This document shows, piece by piece, positions 1 through 8,627 of a stretch of DNA of 64,000 nucleotides. Origin of the DNA: Alsobacter soli (lineage in GTDB: Bacteria; Pseudomonadota; Alphaproteobacteria; Rhizobiales; Beijerinckiaceae); NCBI RefSeq assembly GCF_003004785.1, contig NZ_PVZS01000009.1:140951-204950 (forward strand), in the 5' to 3' direction. The translations under genes and the position numbers were made by a program. The first letter of the stretch is position 1; the number at the start of each line of letters is the position of its first letter. Under the pieces are notes generated by a model. It had not been told where the DNA came from. It saw nothing but the letters and a program-made list of their open reading frames with translations, and searched no databases.

Positions 1-69
1 TGGCGCGAGCCCGGACAAGCTGGCGCAAATCGTGATCGGCGCGAAACGGGCAAGCCCGGGCAAGTCGCC

Positions 70-103
70 CTGGATCCCCTTCCCGGCGCGCCGGGGATGA
101 CGG
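70..103. repeat. half of a palindromic intergenic repeat (module c)
   Basis: A short GC-rich palindromic element lies just downstream of the regulator gene. It reads as a ggatcccctt arm, a perfect 14-bp palindrome CCCGGCGCGCCGGG at 82-95, and a ggggatgacgg arm. The same arms recur at 37.5-38.0, 47.4-49.6 and 62.8 kb, so it belongs to a dispersed family. The rest of positions 1-129 shows no gene. Confidence 0.6.
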
Positions 104-129
104 TGGACCTCAATGCCGGGCCTTGGCCC

Positions 130-747
130 TCAATCCATCACGGCGGCCTTCAGGATGCAGACCATGGTGGCGTGGCCGGGCGTGGACGATACGCAACGGA
201 CGCTGTGGGGGCGGTCGCAGCGGTAGCGGAGGGTCTCGCCCGCCTTGGCGCGCTGGATCTGGCCGCTGACCTCCACCTCGAACTCGCCATCCATGACGGA
301 GAGGCACTCGATGGAGCCGCGCTGGTGCGCGTCGGAGTCGAGCACGCCGCCGGGCTCGGCGTTGACGTCGTACCACTGCAGCCACTCGACCGTCTTGATC
401 CAGCCGATGATGCCGAGGCGGACCTTGCCGTCGTCCGACACCAGGATGGGGGTGTCGCCCTTGGTGGTCTTGTCGATGAAGGGCTCGTCGTCGCCGCTCG
501 ACAGCACGCGTTCGATGGAGACGTCGAGCGCCTGGGACAGCCGCCAGATGGTGGCGAGTGTGGGATTGGTCTCGTTGCGCTCGATCTGGCTGATGATCGA
601 CTTGGCGACGCCGGACTGCTCGGCGAGCTCAGAGAGCGACAGGTTGTAGGCCTTGCGCAGGCGCTGGATGGTCTTGCCCAACTGACCCGACAGGGCATGG
701 GCGCCGATGTCCAACACCTTGACCTTTTCACGGCCTTCGACACCCAT
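130..747 (-). CDS. XRE-family regulator with C-terminal cupin domain
   Basis: A cytoplasmic DNA-binding regulator of about 205 residues. A helix-turn-helix of the XRE/Cro type spans roughly residues 23-80, with the typical S-x-I-S-x-I-E-R-x-x-x-N-P-T recognition-helix pattern. A small cupin beta-barrel follows at about 125-200. Proteins of this architecture usually sense a small ligand with the cupin and repress or activate nearby transporter or catabolic genes. A start at 747 is preferred over the in-frame ATG at 753 because the AAGGGAG ribosome site is only two bases from the first ATG but about seven from the second. The gene is followed downstream by no partner, and two transporters lie upstream on the same strand. 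An inverted repeat 40-65 bases before the start could be its own operator. The ligand is unknown. Confidence 0.9.
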   Translation of the reverse strand: MGVEGREKVKVLDIGAHALSGQLGKTIQRLRKAYNLSLSELAEQSGVAKSIISQIERNETNPTLATIWRLSQALDVSIERVLSSGDDEPFIDKTTKGDTPILVSDDGKVRLGIIGWIKTVEWLQWYDVNAEPGGVLDSDAHQRGSIECLSVMDGEFEVEVSGQIQRAKAGETLRYRCDRPHSVRCVSSTPGHATMVCILKAAVMD

Positions 748-783
748 CGTCATGCTCCCTTGCGCGTGCTTCTGTTTTGAAAA

Positions 784-813
784 ACGAACGCGGCTTTGTA
801 AAGGCCCGTTCGT
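784..813. promoter_or_regulatory. inverted repeat, candidate operator of the XRE-cupin gene
   Basis: ACGAACG at 784-790 is mirrored by CGTTCGT at 807-813, and the extended word gcccgttcgt recurs at 889-898. The site lies directly upstream of the regulator start, where an autoregulatory operator would be expected. This is inference from position and symmetry only. Confidence 0.35.
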
Positions 814-907
814 CCCAGGGAGTAGATACTGCCCGCATGCGCTGGAGAACTTGGGGTCGGCTTGGGCTTTGCCGCCGAATGCAAGCGCGCCCGTTCGTTA
901 CAGCGGA

Positions 908-2128
908 CTAGGGCGCCGGGGCTGGACGCTCCCGCCGCAGGGTGGCGAGGGCCAGCATCGCGGCCGCCGCGAGCAGCGCGAGCGCGCTGCAGAGCATCAG
1001 AGCCGGTCCGGCGCGATGGTCCGCCACCACGAGCGCGAAGAGCACGGGCGCAGAGGCCTTGGCGACGAGCGCCGGTGTGGAGAGCAGGCCCAGGATCTCG
1101 CCGTAACGGTCGCGGCGGAAGAGGGCGAAGGGCACCACGCCGCGGGCGATCGTGACGAGGCCGTTGGAGGCGCCATAGACGAGGCTGAACGCCACGGCCA
1201 CGGCTGTTCCTGCCGGGAGCCCGGCCAGCACGGCGAAGGCGACCGGCAGAAGCACGGTCGCGCAGACGCCCAGGCCCAGGGCGCTGAGACGGGCTCCGAA
1301 CAACAATTCGAGCAGACGCGCGCCCACCTGCGCCGGGCCAATGAAGGCGCCCGCCAGGACGGCCTGGGCCTCTGTCATGCCGAGTACATCCAGAAGGCGG
1401 ACAAGATGAACCGAGAGCGCGCTCGTGACAAAGCCATGGGCGGCGATGACCAGGGCGAACAGGCCGAAGGCCGTCCAGTCCATGTCGCGCAGCAGGGACG
1501 GGCGGGGCAAGGCCGTTTCGGTGGTCCTGGCCACCACGGAGCCGGCGCTAGCGGCCGGGAGAGCGAAGGCGAGCAAGGGCGCGCACAGAAGGGCCTGGCC
1601 TGCCGCATGGACCAACAACACGCTGCGCCAGTCCATCTGGCCCAGCAGCCAGAGCGTGACAGGCCATGAAACCGTGGAGGCGAAGCCGCCCGCCAGAGTC
1701 AGCAACGAGATGGCGCGGCGGGTCTGCGGACCGGCGATCTGCGCGAGGGTGGCGAAAGCGGGATCATAGAGCGTGCCCGCCATGGCGACGCCGATCGCGG
1801 CCCAGCCAAGGAGATAGCCAAGCGGTCCGTGGCTGACGGCGAGAACAGCGAGTCCGGCGGCGCCGAGCAGGGAGGCGCTGGCCATCACGGGCCGGCCGCC
1901 GTGCCGGTCGATAAGGCGGCCGGCGGCCGGGGCGGAAAGGCCGGAGGCGACGAGCGCCAGGCTGAATCCGCCATAGACGAGCGCCTGCGACCAGCCGGTC
2001 TCGGCCGCGATGCGCGGTCCAACCAGCGCCATGCTGTAGAACAGGGAGCCCCAGGCGGCGATCTCCGTCACGCCGAGGGTGAGCAGCGCACGCCCCAGAG
2101 GGCCGGAGAGGGAGGCGCGCTCCTTCAT
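908..2128 (-). CDS. MFS transporter
   Basis: A 406-residue integral membrane protein with about twelve hydrophobic helices, the usual size for the major facilitator superfamily. A G-R-L-I-D-R-x-G-G-R-P loop between helices 2 and 3 (about residues 70-80) matches the MFS signature. A long hydrophilic loop in the middle (about 205-220) separates two six-helix halves. The substrate cannot be read from the sequence; it is probably a proton-coupled exporter or small-molecule permease of the inner membrane. Its ATG overlaps the stop of the upstream EamA transporter gene by four bases (ATGA, 2125-2128), so the two are probably translationally coupled and may act on related substrates. Confidence 0.88.
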   Translation of the reverse strand: MKERASLSGPLGRALLTLGVTEIAAWGSLFYSMALVGPRIAAETGWSQALVYGGFSLALVASGLSAPAAGRLIDRHGGRPVMASASLLGAAGLAVLAVSHGPLGYLLGWAAIGVAMAGTLYDPAFATLAQIAGPQTRRAISLLTLAGGFASTVSWPVTLWLLGQMDWRSVLLVHAAGQALLCAPLLAFALPAASAGSVVARTTETALPRPSLLRDMDWTAFGLFALVIAAHGFVTSALSVHLVRLLDVLGMTEAQAVLAGAFIGPAQVGARLLELLFGARLSALGLGVCATVLLPVAFAVLAGLPAGTAVAVAFSLVYGASNGLVTIARGVVPFALFRRDRYGEILGLLSTPALVAKASAPVLFALVVADHRAGPALMLCSALALLAAAAMLALATLRRERPAPAP

Positions 2129-3135
2129 GTGGAGCGCTGCGCGCCAGCTTCGCGCTCGCGCCGGCGCCGGTCCTCCAGGCCAAGCTGGCGTTCGCGCCAG
2201 ATCACGAAAAGGCCTGCGGCGATCACCAGCGCGGCGCCGGTCAGCACGAGCGGCTCGGGGATGTTGGAGAACACCACGAAGCCGACGATCAAAGCCCAGA
2301 TCAGGGTGGTGTAGTCGAAGGGCGCGATCACGGAAGCGGGCGCGAAGCGGTAGCTGGACGTAAGCAGGATCTGGCCGACGCCGCCGGCGATCCCGGCCAT
2401 CACGAGCAGCGCGCCGTCATGCCAGCCCGGCATACGCCAGCCGAGGACGATCGTGCTGAGGCCGATCACCGAGGCAGTGCTGGAGAAGTAGAACACGATC
2501 GCGCCGGTCTTCTCGATCTGCGCCAGCTTGCGGATCTCGATGGAGGAGATGCCGCTGAAGAAGGCTCCTCCCAGGCCGAACAGCGCGCCAATGGCCTCGC
2601 GCCGCCCATAGGCGCCCCCCGGCTGCATGTAGGGAATCATCATGATGAGCATGCCGCAGAAGCCGACGCCGAGCGCGCTCCAGCGGTAGACGCGCACGAC
2701 CTCCTTGAGCACCAGCGCGGCCAGCAGCGTCGTCATCAGCGGGGTCGCGTAGCCGATGGCGGTCGCGTCCGGCAGGGGAAGAAGCGAGAGCGCTGTGAAG
2801 CCGCAGAACATCGCCATTGTGCCGGCGATGCTGCGCTTGAGATGTCCGAAGAGCCGGGTCGTGCGCACCGCGTCCACCAGTTCGCCGCGCGAGGCGAGCC
2901 ACGCAAGCAGGGGGATCAGGGCGAAAAACGAGCGAAAGAAGACCGTCTGGCCCGTAGGATAGCCAGCGTCGCCGGCGAGCTTGATCAGCGTCGACATCGC
3001 CGTGAAAGCGAGGGTTGAGATGATCTTGAGGCTGATGCCGAGAAGCGCGTTCACGGGGTCGATCTGCGGACGGGGCGCCCAAGGGAACACGTTTGCATCC
3101 CTGCGGCAAACGGCCCTCGCGCGCGTCCGCGTCAC
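2125..3135 (-). CDS. DMT-superfamily (EamA) transporter
   Basis: An inner-membrane protein of about 336 residues with ten predicted hydrophobic segments arranged as two EamA repeats, characteristic of drug/metabolite transporters. The first repeat contains the K-L-A-G-D-A-G-Y-P-T-G-Q stretch common in rhizobial EamA permeases. The second repeat ends with P-L-V-L-T-G-A-A-L-V-I-A-A-G near residue 305. The first 27 residues are hydrophilic and rich in arginine, so the true start may be an internal GTG at the V-N-A-L-L-G position; the longer ATG-start version is given. Substrate unknown. It shares a four-base overlap with the MFS gene downstream. Confidence 0.87.
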   Translation of the reverse strand: MTRTRARAVCRRDANVFPWAPRPQIDPVNALLGISLKIISTLAFTAMSTLIKLAGDAGYPTGQTVFFRSFFALIPLLAWLASRGELVDAVRTTRLFGHLKRSIAGTMAMFCGFTALSLLPLPDATAIGYATPLMTTLLAALVLKEVVRVYRWSALGVGFCGMLIMMIPYMQPGGAYGRREAIGALFGLGGAFFSGISSIEIRKLAQIEKTGAIVFYFSSTASVIGLSTIVLGWRMPGWHDGALLVMAGIAGGVGQILLTSSYRFAPASVIAPFDYTTLIWALIVGFVVFSNIPEPLVLTGAALVIAAGLFVIWRERQLGLEDRRRREREAGAQRST

Positions 3136-3154
3136 GGAGAGCGCATGGCTGCGC

Positions 3155-4006
3155 TCAAGCGAACAGGGCGAGCTTCTGCTCCTGGGACAGGGCGTCGATG
3201 GCCGCGAAAGCGGCCGCGCGCGAACCCTCGGCCGGCGACGCGGGGGCCAGGGGCTGCTGCGCCGGTGGGGCCTTGGGCTTCTCCAGGACGGGAGGCGGGC
3301 TCGGCCGCTGGGCTATGCGCGCGCCTAATGGATGCTGCTCGGCGAAGGCGATGTCGGCCCGGGCGGCGGTCGACGCCGGCGGCAAGGCGGGCGCCGGCGG
3401 GCGAGAGGCCCTCTGGTCGGCCCCGAGCATCGCCTGGATCCGCGCCTCAATGCCGCGCAGGACGGTGAGAATCGAGCGCACGCGCGTGGTCGCCACGGTG
3501 TGGCGGTTGGTTGCGCGGTAGACATCGAGCGCGTGACGATCGAGGTCGTCGAGGACGCCCGCGACTTCCGGGTTTTCGGCGCTTTCGCGCAGGGACCAGG
3601 CGATCTCCTGGATCTGTTCGGCCGCCTCGAACGCATCCGTGTCGGCCTGCTCGGCCATGGCGACGAGTTCGTCGAAGGCCTTTTCCGGCGGCGGCGCCTT
3701 GCCGGAGCCGACCGCTTCCGCCACCGACTGGGCTATGTCCTGCCTCGTCCGGGCGATCTTGTCGGCGATATCGGCCAGGTCGCGTTGCACGCCCAGGACA
3801 GCGGCGGCGTCCGGCGCCTGCGCGTCGCGGGACGAAACGGCGCGTTCGATCCGGTTCAGGGATTGCAGCAGCCGCTCGGTCTCGGCGTGCCTGTTGCGCC
3901 GGGCGTATTCGGCCAGGAACCAGCGGCCGCGGGAGGTCTCCATCACGGCGGCCTCGATGGCCTCGTAGTCGTCGGAGCTGAGCGGCGTTTGCGGGGTGTC
4001 GGCCAT
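3155..4006 (-). CDS. conserved alphaproteobacterial protein, function unknown
   Basis: I recognise the N-terminal block (residues 11-40, with D-D-Y-E-A-I-E and G-R-W-F-L-x-E-Y-A-R-R-N-R-H-A) as a conserved element of uncharacterised Hyphomicrobiales proteins, but not the function. The 283-residue protein is largely helical from residue 15 to about 205. It has no signal peptide or membrane segment, and ends in a Pro/Ala-rich linker plus a short conserved tail containing D-A-L-S-Q-E-Q-K-L-A-L-F. The helical core resembles CheZ-like phosphatases in general shape, but no catalytic motif is convincing. It stands alone between the EamA gene and the epimerase, both on the same strand. Confidence 0.8.
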   Translation of the reverse strand: MADTPQTPLSSDDYEAIEAAVMETSRGRWFLAEYARRNRHAETERLLQSLNRIERAVSSRDAQAPDAAAVLGVQRDLADIADKIARTRQDIAQSVAEAVGSGKAPPPEKAFDELVAMAEQADTDAFEAAEQIQEIAWSLRESAENPEVAGVLDDLDRHALDVYRATNRHTVATTRVRSILTVLRGIEARIQAMLGADQRASRPPAPALPPASTAARADIAFAEQHPLGARIAQRPSPPPVLEKPKAPPAQQPLAPASPAEGSRAAAFAAIDALSQEQKLALFA

Positions 4007-4116
4007 GGCGCTTGATCCGGGCGCGAATCATTCCGCAGCCCTGCAACCCAACACCACCATTCCGGCAGCCGGCCCTCAAGGGGCCAGCCGCGGTTTCGCC
4101 CAGAAATGGCGGAACG

Positions 4117-5103
4117 TCAGCCCCAGAGAGCAGGGGAGGGCGGGAAGACTAGGCCGCCCTCGTAGCGGAGCCCGTGCTCGCGATCCCTGGCGAGCAGCAG
4201 GGGGCCGTCCAGGTCGACATAGCGGGCGAACGGCGTCAGCAGCGTGGCGGGGGCCATGGCGAGGGACGTTCCCACCATGCAGCCGACCATGATGTCGAGG
4301 CCGGCCGCGCGCGCCGCCCTGGCCAGTTCCAGCGCCGCGGTGAGGCCGCCCGTCTTGTCGAGCTTGATGTTGATGGCGTCATAGCGCTCGGCCACGGCGG
4401 CGAGATGGTCGATGCCGTGGGCGCTTTCGTCGGCGCAAAGTGGGATCGGGCTGTCGAAGGCGGTAAGGGCGGCGTCGTCTGCGGCGGGCAGCGGCTGCTC
4501 GATTAGGGCGACGCCCTCGTGATGGCAGGCGGCGAGCTGCCGGGCCAGGTCGTCCTCGCGCCAGCCCTCGTTGGCGTCCACCACGAGCAGCGCCTCGGGG
4601 GCGCCTTGGCGCACGGCGGCGATGCGGGCGGGGTCGTCCGCCCCGCCGCCGAGCTTGACCTTCAGGATCGGCCGATCGGCCGCCTTCACGGCGGCCTCCC
4701 GCATGGCCTCGGGCGCGCCCAGGCTGATGGTGAAGCAGGTAGTCGCGGGGGCGATGCGGTCCAAGCCGGCCAGGACATGGGCGGGAACCCCTGCGATCTT
4801 GGATTCAAGGTCCCACAGCGCGCAGTCGATCGCGTTGCGGGCCGCGCCGGCCGGCATATGGGCGAGCAGGGCATGGCGGTCCCCACCCTCTTCGACAAAG
4901 GCCCGGGCGGCCTCGATCTGCGCCACGACGCTGTCGACGCTCTCGCCATAGCGGGCGTAGGGCACGCACTCGCCGCGGCCGCGCGCGGGGCCATCCTCGA
5001 TCGTCGCGGTGACCACCACAGCCTCCGTGCGCGACCCGCGCGCGATGGTGAAGGTCCCCGCGATCGGGAAGCTTTCGACAGCGACGGCGAGGGTGCGTGA
5101 CAT
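4117..5103 (-). CDS. dgcA: enolase-superfamily dipeptide epimerase / N-acetyl-D-Glu racemase DgcA
   Basis: A 328-residue enzyme of the muconate-lactonizing/dipeptide-epimerase subgroup of the enolase superfamily. The catalytic elements appear in order: K-V-K-L-G (acid/base lysine), V-D-A-N-E (metal Asp), I-E-Q-P (metal Glu), C-A-D-E-S (metal Asp), and I-K-L-D-K-T-G-G (second lysine). A closing G-C-M-V-G-T-S motif follows. Such enzymes epimerise Ala-Glu dipeptides from cell-wall recycling; the closely related DgcA racemises N-acetyl-glutamate in D-Glu catabolism. The two cannot be told apart by reading, and the usual DgcA partner (dgcN) is not in the window. The start at 5103 is chosen because the protein begins there with the family's M-S-R-T-L-x-V. 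An upstream in-frame extension to 5217 is arginine-rich and implausible. Confidence 0.82.
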   Translation of the reverse strand: MSRTLAVAVESFPIAGTFTIARGSRTEAVVVTATIEDGPARGRGECVPYARYGESVDSVVAQIEAARAFVEEGGDRHALLAHMPAGAARNAIDCALWDLESKIAGVPAHVLAGLDRIAPATTCFTISLGAPEAMREAAVKAADRPILKVKLGGGADDPARIAAVRQGAPEALLVVDANEGWREDDLARQLAACHHEGVALIEQPLPAADDAALTAFDSPIPLCADESAHGIDHLAAVAERYDAINIKLDKTGGLTAALELARAARAAGLDIMVGCMVGTSLAMAPATLLTPFARYVDLDGPLLLARDREHGLRYEGGLVFPPSPALWG

Positions 5104-5288
5104 CGTGACCTCAGCGTTGATCCGTCCGGAGTAGCGCGCCCGGCGTCCGGGGGCAATCGGACGCCGCCTGGGCATACACGCGGAAGATGCTGCAACCGGC
5201 TGGCGCCTGCGGGTCACACCTCAGGGAAAACGCTTAGAAGCCGCCGCGCATCCATTCCCGTGAGGTTGTATCATCGTTAGAACCAAGC

Positions 5289-6458
5289 ATGCGCCTGAAT
5301 CAGGCGCGCATGAACCGGGCGGTTATGGATCCTGTCGCGAACGTGGTGGTCGAGCGCAACGGCGCAGAGGCGCGCATGCGCTTCATCGGGCGCTGGACGT
5401 CCGACCAGGCCGCCGCGGTCGAGGCGGGCGCGTCGAAGCTGACAGCCGAGGCGCAGGGCGCCGAACGCGTGCTGCTCGATCTTTCGGCCGTGGAGAGACT
5501 CGACACGCTCGGCGCCTGGGTGCTGGACAGGGCGCGATCCGAGATCGTGGCTCGCGGGCAGGAGGCCGGCTTCGTGGGGCTCGACGAGCCCAAGCGGATC
5601 CTGCTGCATGAGGTCGCCTACCACGAGTTTGGGCTGAAAGCCCCGGTGCAGCATTCCGCCGTCGTGGACATTCTGTCCGACGTGGGCGGCACCGTCGTGG
5701 GCGCCGGGCGGGACCTGGTCGGGGGCGTGAGCTTCCTGGGCTCGCTGGTCGCGGCGTTCGGGCGGATGCTCGTGAATCCCCGCCGATTCCGAATCACCTC
5801 GATGGTGTTCCACCTCGAGGCGGTGGGCTTCCGCAGCGTGCCCATCATCACGCTGATCTCCTTTCTCGTGGGCTGCATCGTCGCCCAGCAGGGCATCTTC
5901 CAGCTTCGGCGCTTCGGCGCGACGCCCTTCGTGGTGGACCTGATCGGAATCCTGACCCTTCGCGAACTGGGCGTGCTGCTCACGTCCATCATGATCGCCG
6001 GCCGCTCCGGGTCCGCCTTCACGGCCGAGATCGGCTCCATGAAGATGCGGGAAGAGATCGACGCCCTGCGCGTGATGGGGTTGGACCCCATCGAAGTGCT
6101 GGTGGCGCCCCGCATCCTGGCGCTCATCGTCGCGCTGCCCATCCTGACGTTCCTGTCCAACCTCGCGGGCCTGTTCGGCGGCGGGGTGGTGTCCTGGATC
6201 TACGGGGGGATCAGCCAGGAGGTGTTCCTGGGACGGCTTCGCAGCGCGATCGCGTTCAACACCTTCATGGTGGGCATCATCAAGGCGCCGTTCATGGCGC
6301 TGGTGATCGGGATGATCGCCTGCATCGAGGGCATGGCGGTGAAGGGCAGCGCCGAGTCCCTGGGACGTCAGGTCACCTCGTCAGTGGTGAAAGCCATCTT
6401 CATGGTGATCGTGGTGGACGGCCTCTTCGCCATGTTCTTTGCGTCCATCAACTATTGA
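5289..6458 (+). CDS. mlaE: MlaE-type ABC permease with N-terminal STAS domain
   Basis: Permease subunit of an inner-membrane lipid (phospholipid) ABC transporter that feeds or retrieves lipids for the outer membrane. Residues about 14-115 form a STAS-like domain (beta strand, then L-L-D-L-S-A-V-E-R-L-D-T-L-G-A), equivalent to the separate MlaB subunit of E. coli. Residues 150-389 are the MlaE core with five hydrophobic helices and the conserved R-E-L-G-V-L-L-T and A-E-I-G-S-M-K-x-x-E-E-I-D-A-L coupling region. At 389 residues it is longer than stand-alone MlaE (about 260) because of the fusion. Several starts are possible (5289, 5310, 5325) and none has a strong ribosome site. It is the first gene of a tightly packed four-gene operon. 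Confidence 0.9.
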   Translation: MRLNQARMNRAVMDPVANVVVERNGAEARMRFIGRWTSDQAAAVEAGASKLTAEAQGAERVLLDLSAVERLDTLGAWVLDRARSEIVARGQEAGFVGLDEPKRILLHEVAYHEFGLKAPVQHSAVVDILSDVGGTVVGAGRDLVGGVSFLGSLVAAFGRMLVNPRRFRITSMVFHLEAVGFRSVPIITLISFLVGCIVAQQGIFQLRRFGATPFVVDLIGILTLRELGVLLTSIMIAGRSGSAFTAEIGSMKMREEIDALRVMGLDPIEVLVAPRILALIVALPILTFLSNLAGLFGGGVVSWIYGGISQEVFLGRLRSAIAFNTFMVGIIKAPFMALVIGMIACIEGMAVKGSAESLGRQVTSSVVKAIFMVIVVDGLFAMFFASINY

Positions 6459-7300
6459 GCGAGCCCGTGGACGCCCCCGTTCCCCCCGTCGCCGCGCCGA
6501 CCGGACGCCCCAACGGCGCGCCCGACCGGGAAGTCGTGATCGAGGTCCGCGATCTCGTCGTGGGCTTCGGCGACAAGGTGATCATGAACGGGCTCAGCCT
6601 GGACGTGTATCGCGGCGAGATCCTGGGCTTCGTGGGTGCGTCGGGCACGGGCAAGTCGGTTCTCACCCGCACCATCCTCGGCCTGGTGCCGAAGCGCCGC
6701 GGGACCATCAAGGTCTTCGGCCAGGACGTGGACAATCTGACTCCCGAGGCGCGCAAGGCGATGGAACGCCGCTGGGGCGTGCTGTTCCAGCAGGGCGCGC
6801 TGTTCTCGTCGCTCACCGTGCGCCAGAACGTCCAGGTGCCCATGCGCGAGCACCTCAAGCTGTCGCAGGAGCTGATGGACGAGCTCGCGCTGCTCAAGCT
6901 CGAGCTGGTGGGTCTGAAGCCTGAAGTGGCGGACCGCTATCCGTCGGAGCTGTCGGGCGGCATGATCAAGAGAGTGGCGCTGGCGCGCGCCCTCTCGCTT
7001 GATCCCGAGATCGTCTTTCTCGACGAACCGACGTCGGGTCTCGACCCCATCGGCGCGCAAGACTTTGACCAACTGATCGCAACCCTACAGAAGACTTTGG
7101 GACTCACGGTCTTCATGGTAACCCACGATCTCGGCAGCCTTTATTCGGCTTGCGACCGCATCGCGGCGCTCGCGGACGGGCGGGTCATTGCGGCGGGGCC
7201 CATCGAGACGATGTTGAAGTCCGACCACCCCTGGTTGCGTTCTTATTTCCACGGCGAGCGGGCCCGTCACCTGACGGCCGAAGCCGGGGCAGGAAGGTAA
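6455..7300 (+). CDS. mlaF: MlaF-type ABC transporter ATP-binding protein
   Basis: Cytoplasmic ATPase subunit of the Mla lipid transporter, 281 residues. All nucleotide-binding motifs are present: Walker A G-A-S-G-T-G-K-S (about residues 61-68), Q-loop with F-Q-Q-G-A-L-F-S, signature L-S-G-G-M-I-K-R, Walker B I-V-F-L-D-E-P-T-S-G-L-D-P and H-loop T-H-D. The signature L-S-G-G-M-x-K-R is typical of the MlaF subfamily rather than of drug exporters. The start appears to be TTG at 6455, overlapping the mlaE stop by four bases, which suggests translational coupling. A GTG a few codons later is an alternative. The C-terminal tail (about 255-281) is basic and may dock on the permease. Confidence 0.93.
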   Translation: MSEPVDAPVPPVAAPTGRPNGAPDREVVIEVRDLVVGFGDKVIMNGLSLDVYRGEILGFVGASGTGKSVLTRTILGLVPKRRGTIKVFGQDVDNLTPEARKAMERRWGVLFQQGALFSSLTVRQNVQVPMREHLKLSQELMDELALLKLELVGLKPEVADRYPSELSGGMIKRVALARALSLDPEIVFLDEPTSGLDPIGAQDFDQLIATLQKTLGLTVFMVTHDLGSLYSACDRIAALADGRVIAAGPIETMLKSDHPWLRSYFHGERARHLTAEAGAGR

Positions 7301-7307
7301 GCCGGGC

Positions 7308-8627
7308 ATGGAAACGCGCGCCAACTACGCGCTCATCGGGTTGTTCACGCTGGCGGTGCTCACCGCCGCGTTCGGCTTCGTGTTCTGGTTCTCGGGCAAG
7401 GACGCGGGGACCAAGCTCGCCACCTATCGCATCGTGTTCAGCGGCTCCGTGTCCGGCCTCTCGCGCGGCGGGCAGGTGCTCTACAACGGCCTGCGGGTGG
7501 GCGAGGTGACGTCGATCCAGTTGCAGCCGAACGACCCCAGCAAGGTGGTGGCGCGCGTGGAGATCGACGCCAACACGCCCGTGAACGTGGACACGCGCGC
7601 GCGACTGGAGTTCCAGGGCCTCACCGGCGTGGCTTCCATCCAGCTGTCGGGCGGCGGGCCGAACAGCGCCAAGCTGGAGAGCAGGGAGCCCGGGCAGCCG
7701 CCGGTGATCTACGCCGACCGGTCCGACTTCCAGGATCTGCTGGAGAGCGCTCAGCGGCTGGCAAAGAAGGCGGACGACGTGCTCGGCCGCGCCGACCAGA
7801 TCCTGTCCGAGAACCAGGGCTCCATCAACGCGACCGTCAAGAACGTCGAGAAGTTCTCCGGCGCGCTTGCGTCGAATTCCGACGGGGTGAACAAGTTCCT
7901 GTCCTCCACGGGCGCGGCGGCCGACCGGATCGCGGCGCTCTCCGTGGACCTGCAGCGGCTCACCGGCACCGTCGAGAACGTCGTCAAGGCGGTGAACCCG
8001 GACGACGTGAACAAGGTCGTCTCCAACCTGCAGCAGATCACCGCGACGGTGGCGGGCGAGAAGGAGCACATCGCCACCTTCCTGCGCGACGCCGCCACGC
8101 TGGCGGGCCGCCTGAACGACAGTTCCGTGAAGCTCGACGGCGTGCTCGCCGACGCGAGCCGGACCCTGCGCGCCGTGGATCCGGACAAGATCCAGCGCTC
8201 GGTCGACAGCGTCGAGAAATTCACGGCCTCGCTCGGCAACAACAGCAAGCAGGTCGACGAGATCATCAAGAACGCGCGGGAGCTCACGGCCAAGCTCAAC
8301 AAGTCCGCCGACCAGGTGGACAGCGTGCTCGCCAGCGTCCGGACGTTCCTGGGCTCCGACGACACCAAGGCGGCGCTCGGCAGCATCGGAGACATGGCGC
8401 GGTCGGTGCGCGTGCTCGCCGACAACCTGGACAAGCGCACGGCCGAGATCACGGCCGGCATCAACCGGGTGACCGGACCGGCGCTGCGCGACTACCAGTC
8501 GCTCGCGACGGAAGGCCGGCAGACCCTGGGCGAGCTCAACCGCACCCTGCGCAATTTCCAGCAGAACCCGCAGCAGCTGATCTTCGGTAGCAAGCCGTCC
8601 CTTCCCGAATACCGGGGCCGTCCGTGA
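7308..8627 (+). CDS. mlaD: MCE-domain lipid-binding protein (MlaD family)
   Basis: Periplasmic substrate-binding subunit of the Mla-type transporter, anchored in the inner membrane by one helix near residues 8-28. The MCE domain follows at about 40-115, containing V-S-G-L-S-R-G-G-Q-V-L-Y-N-G and L-T-G-V-A-S-I-Q-L. The remaining 300 residues are a long helical, coiled-coil-rich region (many N-x-x-K-V/D-x-I repeats) that could form a tunnel or bridge across the periplasm. At 439 residues it is far longer than E. coli MlaD (183), as is usual in alphaproteobacteria, where the extended helices may substitute for other Mla components. A good AGGAAGG site precedes the ATG by about ten bases. Confidence 0.91.
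   Translation: METRANYALIGLFTLAVLTAAFGFVFWFSGKDAGTKLATYRIVFSGSVSGLSRGGQVLYNGLRVGEVTSIQLQPNDPSKVVARVEIDANTPVNVDTRARLEFQGLTGVASIQLSGGGPNSAKLESREPGQPPVIYADRSDFQDLLESAQRLAKKADDVLGRADQILSENQGSINATVKNVEKFSGALASNSDGVNKFLSSTGAAADRIAALSVDLQRLTGTVENVVKAVNPDDVNKVVSNLQQITATVAGEKEHIATFLRDAATLAGRLNDSSVKLDGVLADASRTLRAVDPDKIQRSVDSVEKFTASLGNNSKQVDEIIKNARELTAKLNKSADQVDSVLASVRTFLGSDDTKAALGSIGDMARSVRVLADNLDKRTAEITAGINRVTGPALRDYQSLATEGRQTLGELNRTLRNFQQNPQQLIFGSKPSLPEYRGRP

Noticed and set aside
97..780. Plus-strand frame over the XRE-cupin gene
   Set aside because: Antisense to a protein with an intact helix-turn-helix and cupin; no domain in the plus-strand product.
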